Shown here: piece by piece, positions 26,568-34,826 of the stretch
Position numbering within the stretch: the first letter of the stretch is position 1
Layout: each line of letters begins with the position of its first letter
DNA from: CADEDV01 sp964412375
Lineage (GTDB): Bacteria > Bacteroidota > Bacteroidia > Chitinophagales > Chitinophagaceae
DNA: 64,000 bases
Direction of reading: 5' to 3'
Assembly (NCBI GenBank): GCA_964412375.1
Contig: CAYPOD010000016.1
Location: 1 to 64,000, forward strand
Notes under the pieces: generated by a model
The model's input: only the letters and a program-made list of their open reading frames with translations
Databases searched by the model: none
Told to the model about the DNA's origin: nothing
Translations under genes and position numbers: made by a program

Positions 26568-27617
26568 ATGAAGCTTTCACAATTCCGTTTCGACCTTCCG
26601 TTGAACCTTATTGCCCAAAACCCTGCGAAAAGAAGAGAAGATGCCCGCATGATGGTGGTGCACCGCCACACCGGCCAGATCGAGAACAAGCATTTCCGCG
26701 ACATTCTCGATTACTTTGACGACAAGGATGCATTTGTGGTGAACAACACCAAAGTGTTTCCCGCCCGTATGTATGGCCGCAAGGAAAAAACCGGCGCCAA
26801 GATCGAAGTGTTCCTGCTCCGTGAGTTGAACAAACCCAACCGTCTCTGGGATGTGATCGTTGATCCCGCCAGGAAGATCCGGGTGGGCAACAAACTCTAT
26901 TTCGGCGAGCAGGAAGACCTGGTGGCCGAAGTGATAGACAACACCACCAGCCGCGGCCGCACCATCCGTTTTTTGTGGGAGGGCAGCGAAGAAGATTTCC
27001 GTGCCGTGCTGGAAAGACTCGGCGAAACGCCACTACCCAAATACATCAAACGCAAACCCGATGAAGAAGACAAGGAACGTTACCAGACGGTGTATGCGAA
27101 GCATGAAGGCGCTGTGGCCGCCCCCACGGCCGGTTTGCATTTCAGCCGGGAACTGATCAAAAGATTAGAGATTAAAGGAATCCGCTTTGCGGAAGTGACC
27201 CTGCACACCGGGCTTGGCACTTTCCGCCCTATTGAAGTGGAAGACCTGAGTAAACATAAAATGGATGCGGAGTATTACCGCATAGATGAAACAGCCTGCA
27301 AAATTGTGAACCGGGCCAAAGAGTATGGCCATCGTATCTGCTCCGTAGGCACCACCACCATGCGGGCTTTGGAATCATCTTTCACAGCGCAAAAATTATT
27401 GAAACCATCGGAAGGCTGGACCAATATGTTCATCCACCCGCCGTATGAATTCAATATTGCTGATTCGCTGGTAACGAATTTTCATTTGCCCAAAACCAGT
27501 TTGCTGATCATGACCTGCGCCTTTGCCGGTTATGAGCTGACGATGGAAGCTTACAAAAAAGCGATCAAAGACAAATACCGCTTTTTCAGCTATGGCGATG
27601 CGTTGCTGATTATTTAA
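26568..27617 (+). CDS. queA: S-adenosylmethionine:tRNA ribosyltransferase-isomerase
   Basis: A 349-residue enzyme making epoxyqueuosine in the wobble position of tRNAs for Asp, Asn, His and Tyr from preQ1-tRNA and SAM. Clear family features: FRFDLPLNLIAQNPAKRREDARMMVV at the start, VVNNTKVFPARMYG, HEGAVAAPTAGLHFS, TLHTGLGTFRPIEVED, and a C-terminal TNFHLPKTSLLIMTCAFAG. Full length. It is the last housekeeping gene before the accessory island and ends in a good terminator. Confidence 0.97.
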   Translation: MKLSQFRFDLPLNLIAQNPAKRREDARMMVVHRHTGQIENKHFRDILDYFDDKDAFVVNNTKVFPARMYGRKEKTGAKIEVFLLRELNKPNRLWDVIVDPARKIRVGNKLYFGEQEDLVAEVIDNTTSRGRTIRFLWEGSEEDFRAVLERLGETPLPKYIKRKPDEEDKERYQTVYAKHEGAVAAPTAGLHFSRELIKRLEIKGIRFAEVTLHTGLGTFRPIEVEDLSKHKMDAEYYRIDETACKIVNRAKEYGHRICSVGTTTMRALESSFTAQKLLKPSEGWTNMFIHPPYEFNIADSLVTNFHLPKTSLLIMTCAFAGYELTMEAYKKAIKDKYRFFSYGDALLII

Positions 27618-27641
27618 ACTGTAAAGAAAAATTTTTTGGTA

Positions 27642-27668
27642 AGCCTCACGAAAGTGGGGCTTTTTTTA
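27642..27668 (+). terminator. Terminator after queA
   Basis: AGCCTCAC/GTGGGGCT stem with one wobble pair and a GAAA tetraloop, followed by seven T. Confidence 0.88.
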
Positions 27669-27822
27669 TGTATATACGATAGGTATACTTGTTTCTAAAG
27701 GTTTGTAGTCGTTTATAATCGGGTATTGACGCAACTTCTGAATACTAAAATTATAATATGATCCGACAGATTGTCAATGAGTTGAAAAAAATGTAGATTC
27801 GTATAATAGCGTAAATACATCT

Positions 27823-27960
27823 GTTAGGCCGCAATGGCAGCCGCCAGAAAAGTCTTTTGCTGCGCAGATGCGACTGGCGGCTACCACGAAAATCCGTCCG
27901 GCTGCGCCGTCCTTTAGGTTTTCTTAATGCGGCCTAACGGATCGGGGAATCCCCGATCCG
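27823..27960. repeat. Nested inverted repeats in the non-coding left flank of the metal island
   Basis: Three structures occur in 138 bp: outer GTTAGGCCGCA (27823-27833) with TGCGGCCTAAC (27928-27938); inside it AGCCGCCAG (27839-27847) with CTGGCGGCT (27874-27882); and, sharing the end, CGGATCGGGG (27938-27947) with CCCCGATCCG (27951-27960). The arms are perfect. No open frame is supported between the queA terminator and the decayed regulator at 28193. The GTTAGGC and GCCTAAC boxes recall integron recombination boxes but are in the wrong relative order. Confidence 0.75.
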
Positions 27961-28043
27961 TTGTACGCAACCCTAAAACAGCATTCTGTTCACCTTCAAG
28001 CGACAGTACATTCAGATCAAAGTCTCTCATGGCCGACCGCACA

Positions 28044-28137
28044 TAGCAACACATTTACAAGGCACACAAACCAAGACACAAAGCCAACCTTGCAAAAGAG
28101 CTACAATAGTCAATACACAGCAACCAGTCTTTAGTGC
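28044..28137 (+). repeat. Structured element, left copy (A)
   Basis: Predicted fold: outer stem TAGC/GCTA (28044, 28100), internal loop AACACA against AGA, inner stem TTTACAAGG (28054-28062) with CCTTGCAAA (28088-28096), and a 25-base A-rich loop starting CACACAAACC and ending GCCAA. A 3' tail TACACAGCAACCA follows at 28114. A second copy with the same loop and tail but other stem sequences lies in the same orientation at 38197-38295, on the far side of the metal island. Confidence 0.7.
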
Positions 28138-28192
28138 GACAGATTACGGTAGGCTTTTAATTAATTTGCAACCACCACGGTCGACAGACAAT

Positions 28193-28613
28193 TTGAAACT
28201 ATACATTAAGAACATGGTTTGCAGCAAGTACAAAATGGTAGTATAAACCCAATTGAAAAGAAAGGGGCTCTGCCCCTTATATGTCAATTTGAGTGAAGTG
28301 GAAATTGAAAACCACTTATCAAAAGACCAACTATCGCAGTTAGACAGATCCTTAAAATCATTAGGCTTTGAACTCATAGACAACAATAAAGCCAACCGAT
28401 TGAAAAAATAAAAAACGCCATTGTACACAGGTTCATCATTCAGTCCATAACTTAAAGACAACCCTGCCCGACTTCATCACTTCACAAATACACAAAGACT
28501 ATAACTATTTAAGCACCCTATTTTCAGAAGTAGATGGCTCAACCATTGAAAAATACTTTATTTGCCAACGGATGGAAAGAACAAAAGAATTGCTACAAAT
28601 GATTATTTATTAG
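28193..28613 (+). pseudogene. Decayed AraC-family regulator with metal-sensing N-terminal domain
   Basis: Translating 28193 onward gives (TTG)KLYIKNMVCSKYKMVV, a stop, then TQLKRKGLCPLYVNLSEVEIENHL and FELIDNN; after frame changes near 28405 and again near 28455 it continues as TTLPDFITSQIHKDYNYL and EVDGSTIEKYFICQRME. This order matches a Bacteroidota AraC-type regulator that starts MKLxIKNMVCxRC and ends in a helix-turn-helix. At least one internal stop and two frameshifts are present. The second cysteine of the CxxC is replaced by Y, and the distal half of the DNA-binding domain is missing. It probably once controlled the efflux genes downstream. Confidence 0.75.
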
Positions 28614-28746
28614 GGAATTAACTTACAGAACTCATGGGGAGAACTGGTAGCCTTCACATATTCCTTTGGGTTAATTCAGTTCTTATGTATCCTTATAAAA
28701 TAAATCATGCAAATAATTCAATAGCTTTATTATAACTTCGAAATGA

Positions 28747-29145
28747 ATGAAAGGGTTTGTAGCAGCCATATTAGCAGTTATATACATCAGCACTTCAACA
28801 GGTGCTAACATTCACATGCACTACTGCATGGGTGAACTGGCTGATTGGGGATTGGGTCATAACAATTCTAAAACCTGTGGAAACTGTGGGATGGAGAAGT
28901 CTGAAGAAAAAGATAATGGATGCTGTAAGGATGAACATAAGTTTGTAAAGAATGACAATGACCATAAAACTGCTGAAACATTCGTTATAAATCTTGCTAA
29001 CCAGGTTATTGATTTACCGATAGAATATCTTTCTGTATTCGATATTCCGGTTTCCTTTGTCACTGAGAAATATCCGGTCAGTCACGCTCCACCCCGAAGT
29101 AATGGCGTTGCGGTATACATCCGTAATTGCTCATTTCTTATTTAA
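28747..29145 (+). CDS. HYC_CC_PP family protein
   Basis: A 132-residue exported, cysteine-rich protein. An N-terminal hydrophobic segment (FVAAILAVIYISTSTGA) precedes HMHYCMGELADW, CGNCGM, NGCCKDEHK, and a late HAPPRS: the three blocks HYC, CC and PP that name the family. Members occur beside metal-efflux genes in Bacteroidota; a role in metal binding at the envelope is inferred. It opens the intact part of the metal cluster. TAACTTCG at 28733-28740 is a near-match to a -7 promoter element just upstream. Confidence 0.85.
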   Translation: MKGFVAAILAVIYISTSTGANIHMHYCMGELADWGLGHNNSKTCGNCGMEKSEEKDNGCCKDEHKFVKNDNDHKTAETFVINLANQVIDLPIEYLSVFDIPVSFVTEKYPVSHAPPRSNGVAVYIRNCSFLI

Positions 29146-29241
29146 AGATTATTTTCTTTCATGAGCCAGGTATTCCTATGCCAGGCAATTGGCATTTCTA
29201 TATACCTCTGTATCTCATTTTATAATATTAAAGCAAAGGAA

Positions 29242-29700
29242 ATGAAATCGCTAAAAATGCTGATGATGGCAGCTCTTACCATCCTGTCTGTTTCTGTATT
29301 TGCCCAGGGAAAGGCGGGTAAAAAAGATACAGCGAAACATGTAACACTTTATACATGTACAATGCATGATACCATTGCTATAAAGAAGCCCGGCAATTGC
29401 CCTGTTTGTGGCATGAAGCTGGAGCGTTCAAAAAAAGAACAGATGAAAACAGAGGTTACAAAAAGCTATTCCTGCCCGATGCATGCCGATGTAACCAGTG
29501 ATAGCCCCGGCAAGTGTACCAAATGCGGAATGAACCTGACTCTTTCATCAAAAGAAAAAATGAAAGCAGAAGTAGTAAAAGCCTATGCCTGCCCCATGAA
29601 ATGCGAAGGCGATAAAACATATACCAAAGTTGGTAAATGCCCTAAATGCGGTATGGATTTAAAAGAAAAGAAAGAAGACCACAGCAATCACCAACATTAA
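29242..29700 (+). CDS. Exported protein with three heavy-metal-binding domains
   Basis: A 152-residue protein with signal peptide MKSLKMLMMAALTILSVSVFAQ and three tandem HMBD repeats: YTCTMHD to CPVCGMKLE, YSCPMHADV to CTKCGMNL, and YACPMKCEG to CPKCGMDLK. Each provides Cys, Met and His ligands suited to Cu(I)/Ag(I). The frame is open from 29161, but the ATG at 29242 is the one that gives a normal signal peptide. It probably acts as a periplasmic metal buffer or chaperone for the efflux system encoded downstream. Confidence 0.85.
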   Translation: MKSLKMLMMAALTILSVSVFAQGKAGKKDTAKHVTLYTCTMHDTIAIKKPGNCPVCGMKLERSKKEQMKTEVTKSYSCPMHADVTSDSPGKCTKCGMNLTLSSKEKMKAEVVKAYACPMKCEGDKTYTKVGKCPKCGMDLKEKKEDHSNHQH

Positions 29701-29719
29701 TCAAAAATAAAACGCAACT

Positions 29720-30352
29720 ATGAACAAGATAATTTCAGCAATTGCAATTGTTTCTGCATTTGTTTTTACGGCATGCAACAACAACAGCTCCAAAAATGAG
29801 CATGAGGGACATGATATGAACAATATGAAAACCGACACAACTCAGCATGTGTCGGCAACCGACGATAAGGATGTGAAGGCCGTTGCCGTAGTTTTTTCTA
29901 ATGTAGATGCAAAAGCGTCTGCTTCTATTGAGGAAATTATTGACCATTACCTGCATATCAAAAATGCATTGGCCAATGATGATGCCGGAGAAGCAGCCAG
30001 CGGGGCAAAAGCATTGGAGAATGCGTTAAACAAGTTGGATAAATCATTACTAACAGCAGAACAAAAGACTGCCTACGATGCCAACGAAACAGAAATGAAA
30101 GAACATGCGGAGCATATTGCTAAAAACGGGGATAATATAAAATACCAGCGCTCACATTTTGTCATTATGAGTGAAGTAGTGTATGACCTGGTTAAAAACT
30201 TCGGTGCCGGCCGCCCGGTTTATCATGACCATTGCCCTATGGCCAGGGATAACCAGGGTGCCATGTGGCTTAGTGAAGTGAAAGAGATTAAGAACCCCTA
30301 CTTCGGGTCAGAAATGTTCAGGTGCGGTAGAGTTGAAGAAGTGATTAAATAA
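29720..30352 (+). CDS. DUF3347 domain lipoprotein
   Basis: A 210-residue protein with a lipoprotein signal (AFVFTACNNN, lipobox cysteine C19), a His/Met-rich linker (NEHEGHDMNNM), and a helical DUF3347 domain (about 65-170) with IIDHYLHIKNALANDD. The C-terminus has a YHDHCPMARD motif and ends with SEMFRCG, similar to the CPM and CG ligands of CusB-linked domains. In Bacteroidota DUF3347 is often fused to or next to CusB-type adaptors, which fits its place 16 bp before cusA. Confidence 0.85.
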   Translation: MNKIISAIAIVSAFVFTACNNNSSKNEHEGHDMNNMKTDTTQHVSATDDKDVKAVAVVFSNVDAKASASIEEIIDHYLHIKNALANDDAGEAASGAKALENALNKLDKSLLTAEQKTAYDANETEMKEHAEHIAKNGDNIKYQRSHFVIMSEVVYDLVKNFGAGRPVYHDHCPMARDNQGAMWLSEVKEIKNPYFGSEMFRCGRVEEVIK

Positions 30353-30368
30353 TACTCAAAACAAAATC

Positions 30369-31658
30369 ATGGTTCATAAATTAATTGAACTGGCTTTACG
30401 CAATAGGCTTATCGTCTTGCTACTGGCAGGAGGCCTGTTTGCGTATGGCGTTTACTCTATCAAACAAAATCCCATTGATGCCATTCCTGATTTGAGCGAG
30501 AACCAGGTGATTGTTTTTACAGAATGGATGGGTCGTAGTCCGCAGGTAATGGAAGACCAGGTAACTTATCCATTGGTGAGTAACCTGCAGGGTATTCCTA
30601 AAATTAAAAATATACGGGGTTCTTCCATGTTTGGGATGAGTTTTGTCTATGTGATTTTTGAAGACAATGTTGATATTTATTGGGCGAGGACAAGAGTTTT
30701 AGAGCGATTGAATTTTGCCCAGCGCCTATTGCCACAGAGTGTAACACCATATCTTGGCCCGGATGGAACGGGTGTTGGCCATATCTACTGGTATCATCTT
30801 GATGCACCGAAAATGGATTTGGGCGAACAAAGGGCATTGCAGGATTGGTATATCAAGTTTGCCTTGCAAACAGTGCCGGGTGTTGCAGAGGTTGCCTCAT
30901 TTGGAGGTTTTGAAAAACAATATCAGTTAGTGGTTGACCCGGTAAAATTGCAGTATTACAATATCTCTTTGATGGATGTAATGAATAAAGTGAAAGCCAA
31001 TAACAACGATGTGGGCGGCAGAAAATTTGAAATGGCAGATATGGCTTATATCATTCGTGGTCTTGGTTATATCAAAAGCAAGGAGGATGTTGAAAATATT
31101 GCACTCAAATATTTCAATGGTATTCCTGTACGGGTAAAAGATATTGGCTCCGTACAAATGGGTGGCGATTTACGGCTTGGCATTTTTGATATGGACGGAA
31201 AAGGAGAAGTGGTGGGCGGTATTGTGGTGATGCGTTATAATGAGAACGCCAATAAAGTAATTGAAGCAGTTAAAGCAAAGATGAAGGAAGTAGAAAAGGG
31301 CTTACCGGAAGGTGTAACTTTTAAGACATCTTATGACCGTAGCACATTAATACAGGAAGCCATTAACTCGGTAAAAGGAACATTGATTGAGGAAATGATT
31401 GCAGTATCCCTTATTGTCCTCATATTTCTATTTCATTGGCGCAGTGCCGTTATCATTCTAATACAATTACCCATTTCAGTTGCTGCCGGTTTTATTTTTC
31501 TTGAAATGTTTGGTATCTCTTCCAACATCATGTCATTAACCGGTATTGCACTGGCAATCGGTGTGGTAGTAGATGATGGAATTGTGATGGTGGAAAATGC
31601 TTACCGGCATATCAGCGATGCACAAACTGCAAAAATTAATTCATCAGACAAAGCATAA
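30369..31658 (+). CDS. cusA: CusA-type RND metal efflux pump, N-terminal part (frameshifted gene)
   Basis: 429 residues matching the first 40 percent of a heavy-metal RND pump (CusA is about 1050 residues). It covers TM1 (LIVLLLAGGLFAYGVYSI), the first porter segments and TM2-TM4 up to GIALAIGVVVDDGIVMVENAYRHI, then ends in a TAA at 31656. The rest of the pump continues 3 bp further in another frame. One base of slippage at the ACAAAGC near 31650 would join the two parts into one protein of about 1070 residues. It is either an inactivated gene, a recoded gene or a sequencing error. Confidence 0.88.
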   Translation: MVHKLIELALRNRLIVLLLAGGLFAYGVYSIKQNPIDAIPDLSENQVIVFTEWMGRSPQVMEDQVTYPLVSNLQGIPKIKNIRGSSMFGMSFVYVIFEDNVDIYWARTRVLERLNFAQRLLPQSVTPYLGPDGTGVGHIYWYHLDAPKMDLGEQRALQDWYIKFALQTVPGVAEVASFGGFEKQYQLVVDPVKLQYYNISLMDVMNKVKANNNDVGGRKFEMADMAYIIRGLGYIKSKEDVENIALKYFNGIPVRVKDIGSVQMGGDLRLGIFDMDGKGEVVGGIVVMRYNENANKVIEAVKAKMKEVEKGLPEGVTFKTSYDRSTLIQEAINSVKGTLIEEMIAVSLIVLIFLFHWRSAVIILIQLPISVAAGFIFLEMFGISSNIMSLTGIALAIGVVVDDGIVMVENAYRHISDAQTAKINSSDKA

Positions 31659-31660
31659 GC

Positions 31661-33586
31661 ATGGCAAAGTGGTTCAAAAGAAATAAAGATCCGTTGACAA
31701 CAGAGGAAAGAAATGATATTATCGAAAAATCATCGAAGCAAGTTGGCCCCGGTGTTTTCTATTCTACCATCATTGTGGTTACTTCTTTTCTTCCTGTTTT
31801 CCTGCTTACCGGCATGGAAGGCAAACTCTTTCATCCGCTTGCATGGACAAAAACCTTTATCCTGCTGATAGATGCTTTTTTGGCTATTACTTTAACGCCG
31901 GTATTAATTTCGTTTTTCCTGAAAGGAAGATTGAAGCCTGAAAGTGCCAATCCCATTACAAGAACACTGGAGAAGATTTATACCCCCATATTGAAATGGT
32001 GTTTGAAATGGCGTAAGACAACAATCGGCATCAACATTGTAGCATTGACTGTGGGTATTGTGATGATGACCCGTTTGGGATCAGAGTTCATGCCCCCGTT
32101 GGATGAAGGCTCATTATTATTTATGCCGGTTACCTTGCCCGATGTTTCTAATTCGGAAGCAAAGAGATTATTACAGGTACAGGATAAAATTATTCGTACC
32201 GTTCCTGAAGTATCGCATGTGTTGGGTAAAGCGGGAAGGGCTAATACGGCAACGGATAATTCTCCTATCAGTATGATTGAAACAATCATACTGCTGAAGC
32301 CGAAAAGTGAATGGCGAAAAGGAATGACGAAAGATGGCATTATCAATGAACTTAATTCCAAAATGCAAATACCCGGCGTAACCAATGGATGGACACAACC
32401 CATCATCAACCGTATCAATATGCTTTCAACGGGTATCCGTACCGATGTTGGCTTAAAAGTATATGGACAGAACCTTGACAGTATTTACGCCTTTGCCCAA
32501 ACTATAAAAAGGCAACTCGAGGGAATAAATGGAATAAAGGACCTATATGTAGAACCAATTACCGGTGGTAAGTATGTAGATATTGCCATAAAACGAGAAG
32601 AGATTGGCCGGTATGGGTTAAGTGTGGATGATGTAAACACTGTAATTGAGAGTGCATTGGGGGGCATGAAGCTTACTACAACCATTGAAGGGCGTCAGCG
32701 TTTTTCCGTAAATGCAAGGTATGGCCAGGATTTCAGGAATAATCTTGAAGCATTAAAGCGGTTGCAGGTGCAGACGATGGACTTTGGCCCGGTTCCGATG
32801 GAAGCGGTGGCAGACATTAAGCTCAGTGATGGCCCGCCGATGATAAATTCGGAAAATGCAATGCTGAGAGGTACAGTTCTGTTCAATGTAAGGGAAAGAG
32901 ATTTAGGAAGCACGGTCAAAGAAGCGCAGGCGAGATTGGATCAGATGATAACAAAGCTTCCGAAAGGTTATTTTTTGGAATGGAGTGGCCAATGGGAAAA
33001 CCAGATAAGGGCCAACCGCACTTTGAAAATGATTTTACCTATTGTACTTATCATCATTTTCATGGTATTATACTTCACTTATCATTCTTTTAAAGAAGCA
33101 ATTACTACCATGATAACTGTTCCGTTTGCATTAATTGGTGGTGTGTTCATGGTGTATTTCTATGGTATTAATTTATCGGTTGCTGTTGCAGTTGGTTTTA
33201 TCGCATTGTTCGGAATGGCAATAGAAACAGCAATGCTGATGACGATTTATCTGAATGAAGCCATGCAGAATATGGTTGCAAAGCATGGTAATTCCAAAGC
33301 AACACTTACTCCGGCAATCATACGGGAATTTGTAGTAGAAGGCTCTGTAAAAAGACTAAGGCCAAAACTGATGACGGTATCAGCCGGACTCTTTGGGTTG
33401 ATACCCATCCTTTGGGCGACCGGTGTAGGCAGTGATATTATGCGGCCTATCACAATTCCATTAATCGGCGGCACTATTTCATCCACTATTTATGTATTAC
33501 TGATTACTCCTGTCATTTTTGAAATGATAAAGGAAAGAGAATTAAAACGTAAAGGCAAAATTGATTTAATAGATGTTAAAGAATAA
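31661..33586 (+). CDS. cusA: CusA-type RND metal efflux pump, C-terminal part (frameshifted gene)
   Basis: 641 residues continuing CusA from VGPGVFYSTIIVVTSFLPVF through the second porter domain to TM12 (IYVLLITPVIFEMI). The three methionines that in E. coli CusA bind Cu(I)/Ag(I) are all in place: SLLFMPVTLP, ISMIETIILL and NRINMLSTGI. This supports a copper/silver rather than a zinc/cobalt/cadmium pump. The ATG at 31661 is only the first Met after the break and would yield a non-functional half-protein. There is no other damage in the 641 codons. The end overlaps cusC by 14 bp. Confidence 0.9.
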   Translation: MAKWFKRNKDPLTTEERNDIIEKSSKQVGPGVFYSTIIVVTSFLPVFLLTGMEGKLFHPLAWTKTFILLIDAFLAITLTPVLISFFLKGRLKPESANPITRTLEKIYTPILKWCLKWRKTTIGINIVALTVGIVMMTRLGSEFMPPLDEGSLLFMPVTLPDVSNSEAKRLLQVQDKIIRTVPEVSHVLGKAGRANTATDNSPISMIETIILLKPKSEWRKGMTKDGIINELNSKMQIPGVTNGWTQPIINRINMLSTGIRTDVGLKVYGQNLDSIYAFAQTIKRQLEGINGIKDLYVEPITGGKYVDIAIKREEIGRYGLSVDDVNTVIESALGGMKLTTTIEGRQRFSVNARYGQDFRNNLEALKRLQVQTMDFGPVPMEAVADIKLSDGPPMINSENAMLRGTVLFNVRERDLGSTVKEAQARLDQMITKLPKGYFLEWSGQWENQIRANRTLKMILPIVLIIIFMVLYFTYHSFKEAITTMITVPFALIGGVFMVYFYGINLSVAVAVGFIALFGMAIETAMLMTIYLNEAMQNMVAKHGNSKATLTPAIIREFVVEGSVKRLRPKLMTVSAGLFGLIPILWATGVGSDIMRPITIPLIGGTISSTIYVLLITPVIFEMIKERELKRKGKIDLIDVKE

Positions 33587-34826
33587 ACTACTCCTGGTAT
33601 TATTTGCATCTTTGGTTGCTTTCAGCAGTCATTCGCAAATACTAAAGCTGAATGCTGTTATTGACAGCATCAAAGCCTCACACCCTGTGGTGAAGATGTA
33701 TGACAATGAAATCCGCTCAATGGATGAAGCGGCTAAAGGGGCCAGAAGCTGGATGCCGCCGCAGGTTGGCTTTGGTCAGTTTATGACACCGTATAATGTG
33801 AGGCTTTGGCAAAGGGAAGGCGATATGCCAGGCATGGGCTCGGCAATGGTGTCAGGTGAACAAATGTTCCCCAACCGGAAAAAACTGGATGCTGATGAAC
33901 GGTATATGAAAGAAATGTCATCAGTAGAAAAGGAAAAAAAGAACGCAACACTGAACGAATTAATCAATGATGCCAAACAGTTTTACAATGAATGGATTAT
34001 TCTGAAAATGAAGCTGAAGATACTGGAGGAGAATGAAAAGATTCTGGACTTCATGATAAAGAATGCGGAGATAAGATACCAGAATGGGTTAGAAAAAATC
34101 AGCGCATACTACAAAGCCAAAGCCGCATTGGGCGATGTTAAGAATATGCAGCTCATGTATGAAAGCGATATAAAAGAAAAACGAATACGCATTAATTCAC
34201 TCATGGGCAGAAATGCAATGACTGATTTTGATATAGATACAACTTATACATTAAACGATTATTCAGGACTTGTTTTTGACAGCACTTTATTTTATACCAA
34301 CCGGAGTGACCTGAAATCATTGGACAAGGAAATAGGTTTAACCTTGTTGAAACAGGAAACAGAAAGAGCTGCCCTGAAGCCACAATTCGGTATCCGCTAT
34401 GACAATATGTTTGGTTTTGGTGGCCAGCCTCTGCAATACACAATCATGGGAATGGTGCGGATTCCAATTGCAAAATGGTCCTCAAAAATGAACAAGGCAA
34501 ATATTGAAAGCCTGAAATGGAAAACCTATGCCATCCAATCACAAAAAGAAATGATGGTGAATGAATACAGCGGTATGGCTTACGCAATGCGGAATGAACT
34601 TGAATTGAAGCAGAAGCAGCTCCGGCTTTATGAGGAAAATATCATTCCTGCATTGCGGAATAATTATAAGACCATGCAGTTGGGATATGAGCAAAACACA
34701 GAGGAACTATTTATGCTTTATGATGCTTGGGAAACTTTAAACATGAAGCAACTGGAATATGTGGAGCTGCTCAACCAGGCATTGAGACTCCAGGTTACGA
34801 TTGAAAGAATAATTGAGAAAAAATGA
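33573..34826 (+). CDS. cusC: TolC-family outer membrane factor (CusC-like)
   Basis: A 417-residue protein with signal peptide (LLLVLFASLVAFSSHSQ) and two long coiled-coil OEP regions (about 110-200 and 330-410), typical of the trimeric outer-membrane channel of RND pumps. In Bacteroidota metal loci this gene normally sits between cusA and cusB, as here. It overlaps cusA by 14 bp and the first adaptor by 4 bp, so the components are translationally coupled. Confidence 0.88.
   Translation: MLKNKLLLVLFASLVAFSSHSQILKLNAVIDSIKASHPVVKMYDNEIRSMDEAAKGARSWMPPQVGFGQFMTPYNVRLWQREGDMPGMGSAMVSGEQMFPNRKKLDADERYMKEMSSVEKEKKNATLNELINDAKQFYNEWIILKMKLKILEENEKILDFMIKNAEIRYQNGLEKISAYYKAKAALGDVKNMQLMYESDIKEKRIRINSLMGRNAMTDFDIDTTYTLNDYSGLVFDSTLFYTNRSDLKSLDKEIGLTLLKQETERAALKPQFGIRYDNMFGFGGQPLQYTIMGMVRIPIAKWSSKMNKANIESLKWKTYAIQSQKEMMVNEYSGMAYAMRNELELKQKQLRLYEENIIPALRNNYKTMQLGYEQNTEELFMLYDAWETLNMKQLEYVELLNQALRLQVTIERIIEKK

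Noticed and set aside
27823..27960. Integron attC site suggested by GTTAGGC and GCCTAAC boxes
   Set aside because: attC sites have the RYYYAAC box first and the GTTRRRY box last; here the order is reversed, and the following GTTGTAC does not fit GTTRRRY. No integron integrase is present.
28144..28461. 105-residue minus-strand open frame left of the metal genes
   Set aside because: It is the antisense of the decayed AraC-type regulator, whose plus-strand translation is clearly recognisable.
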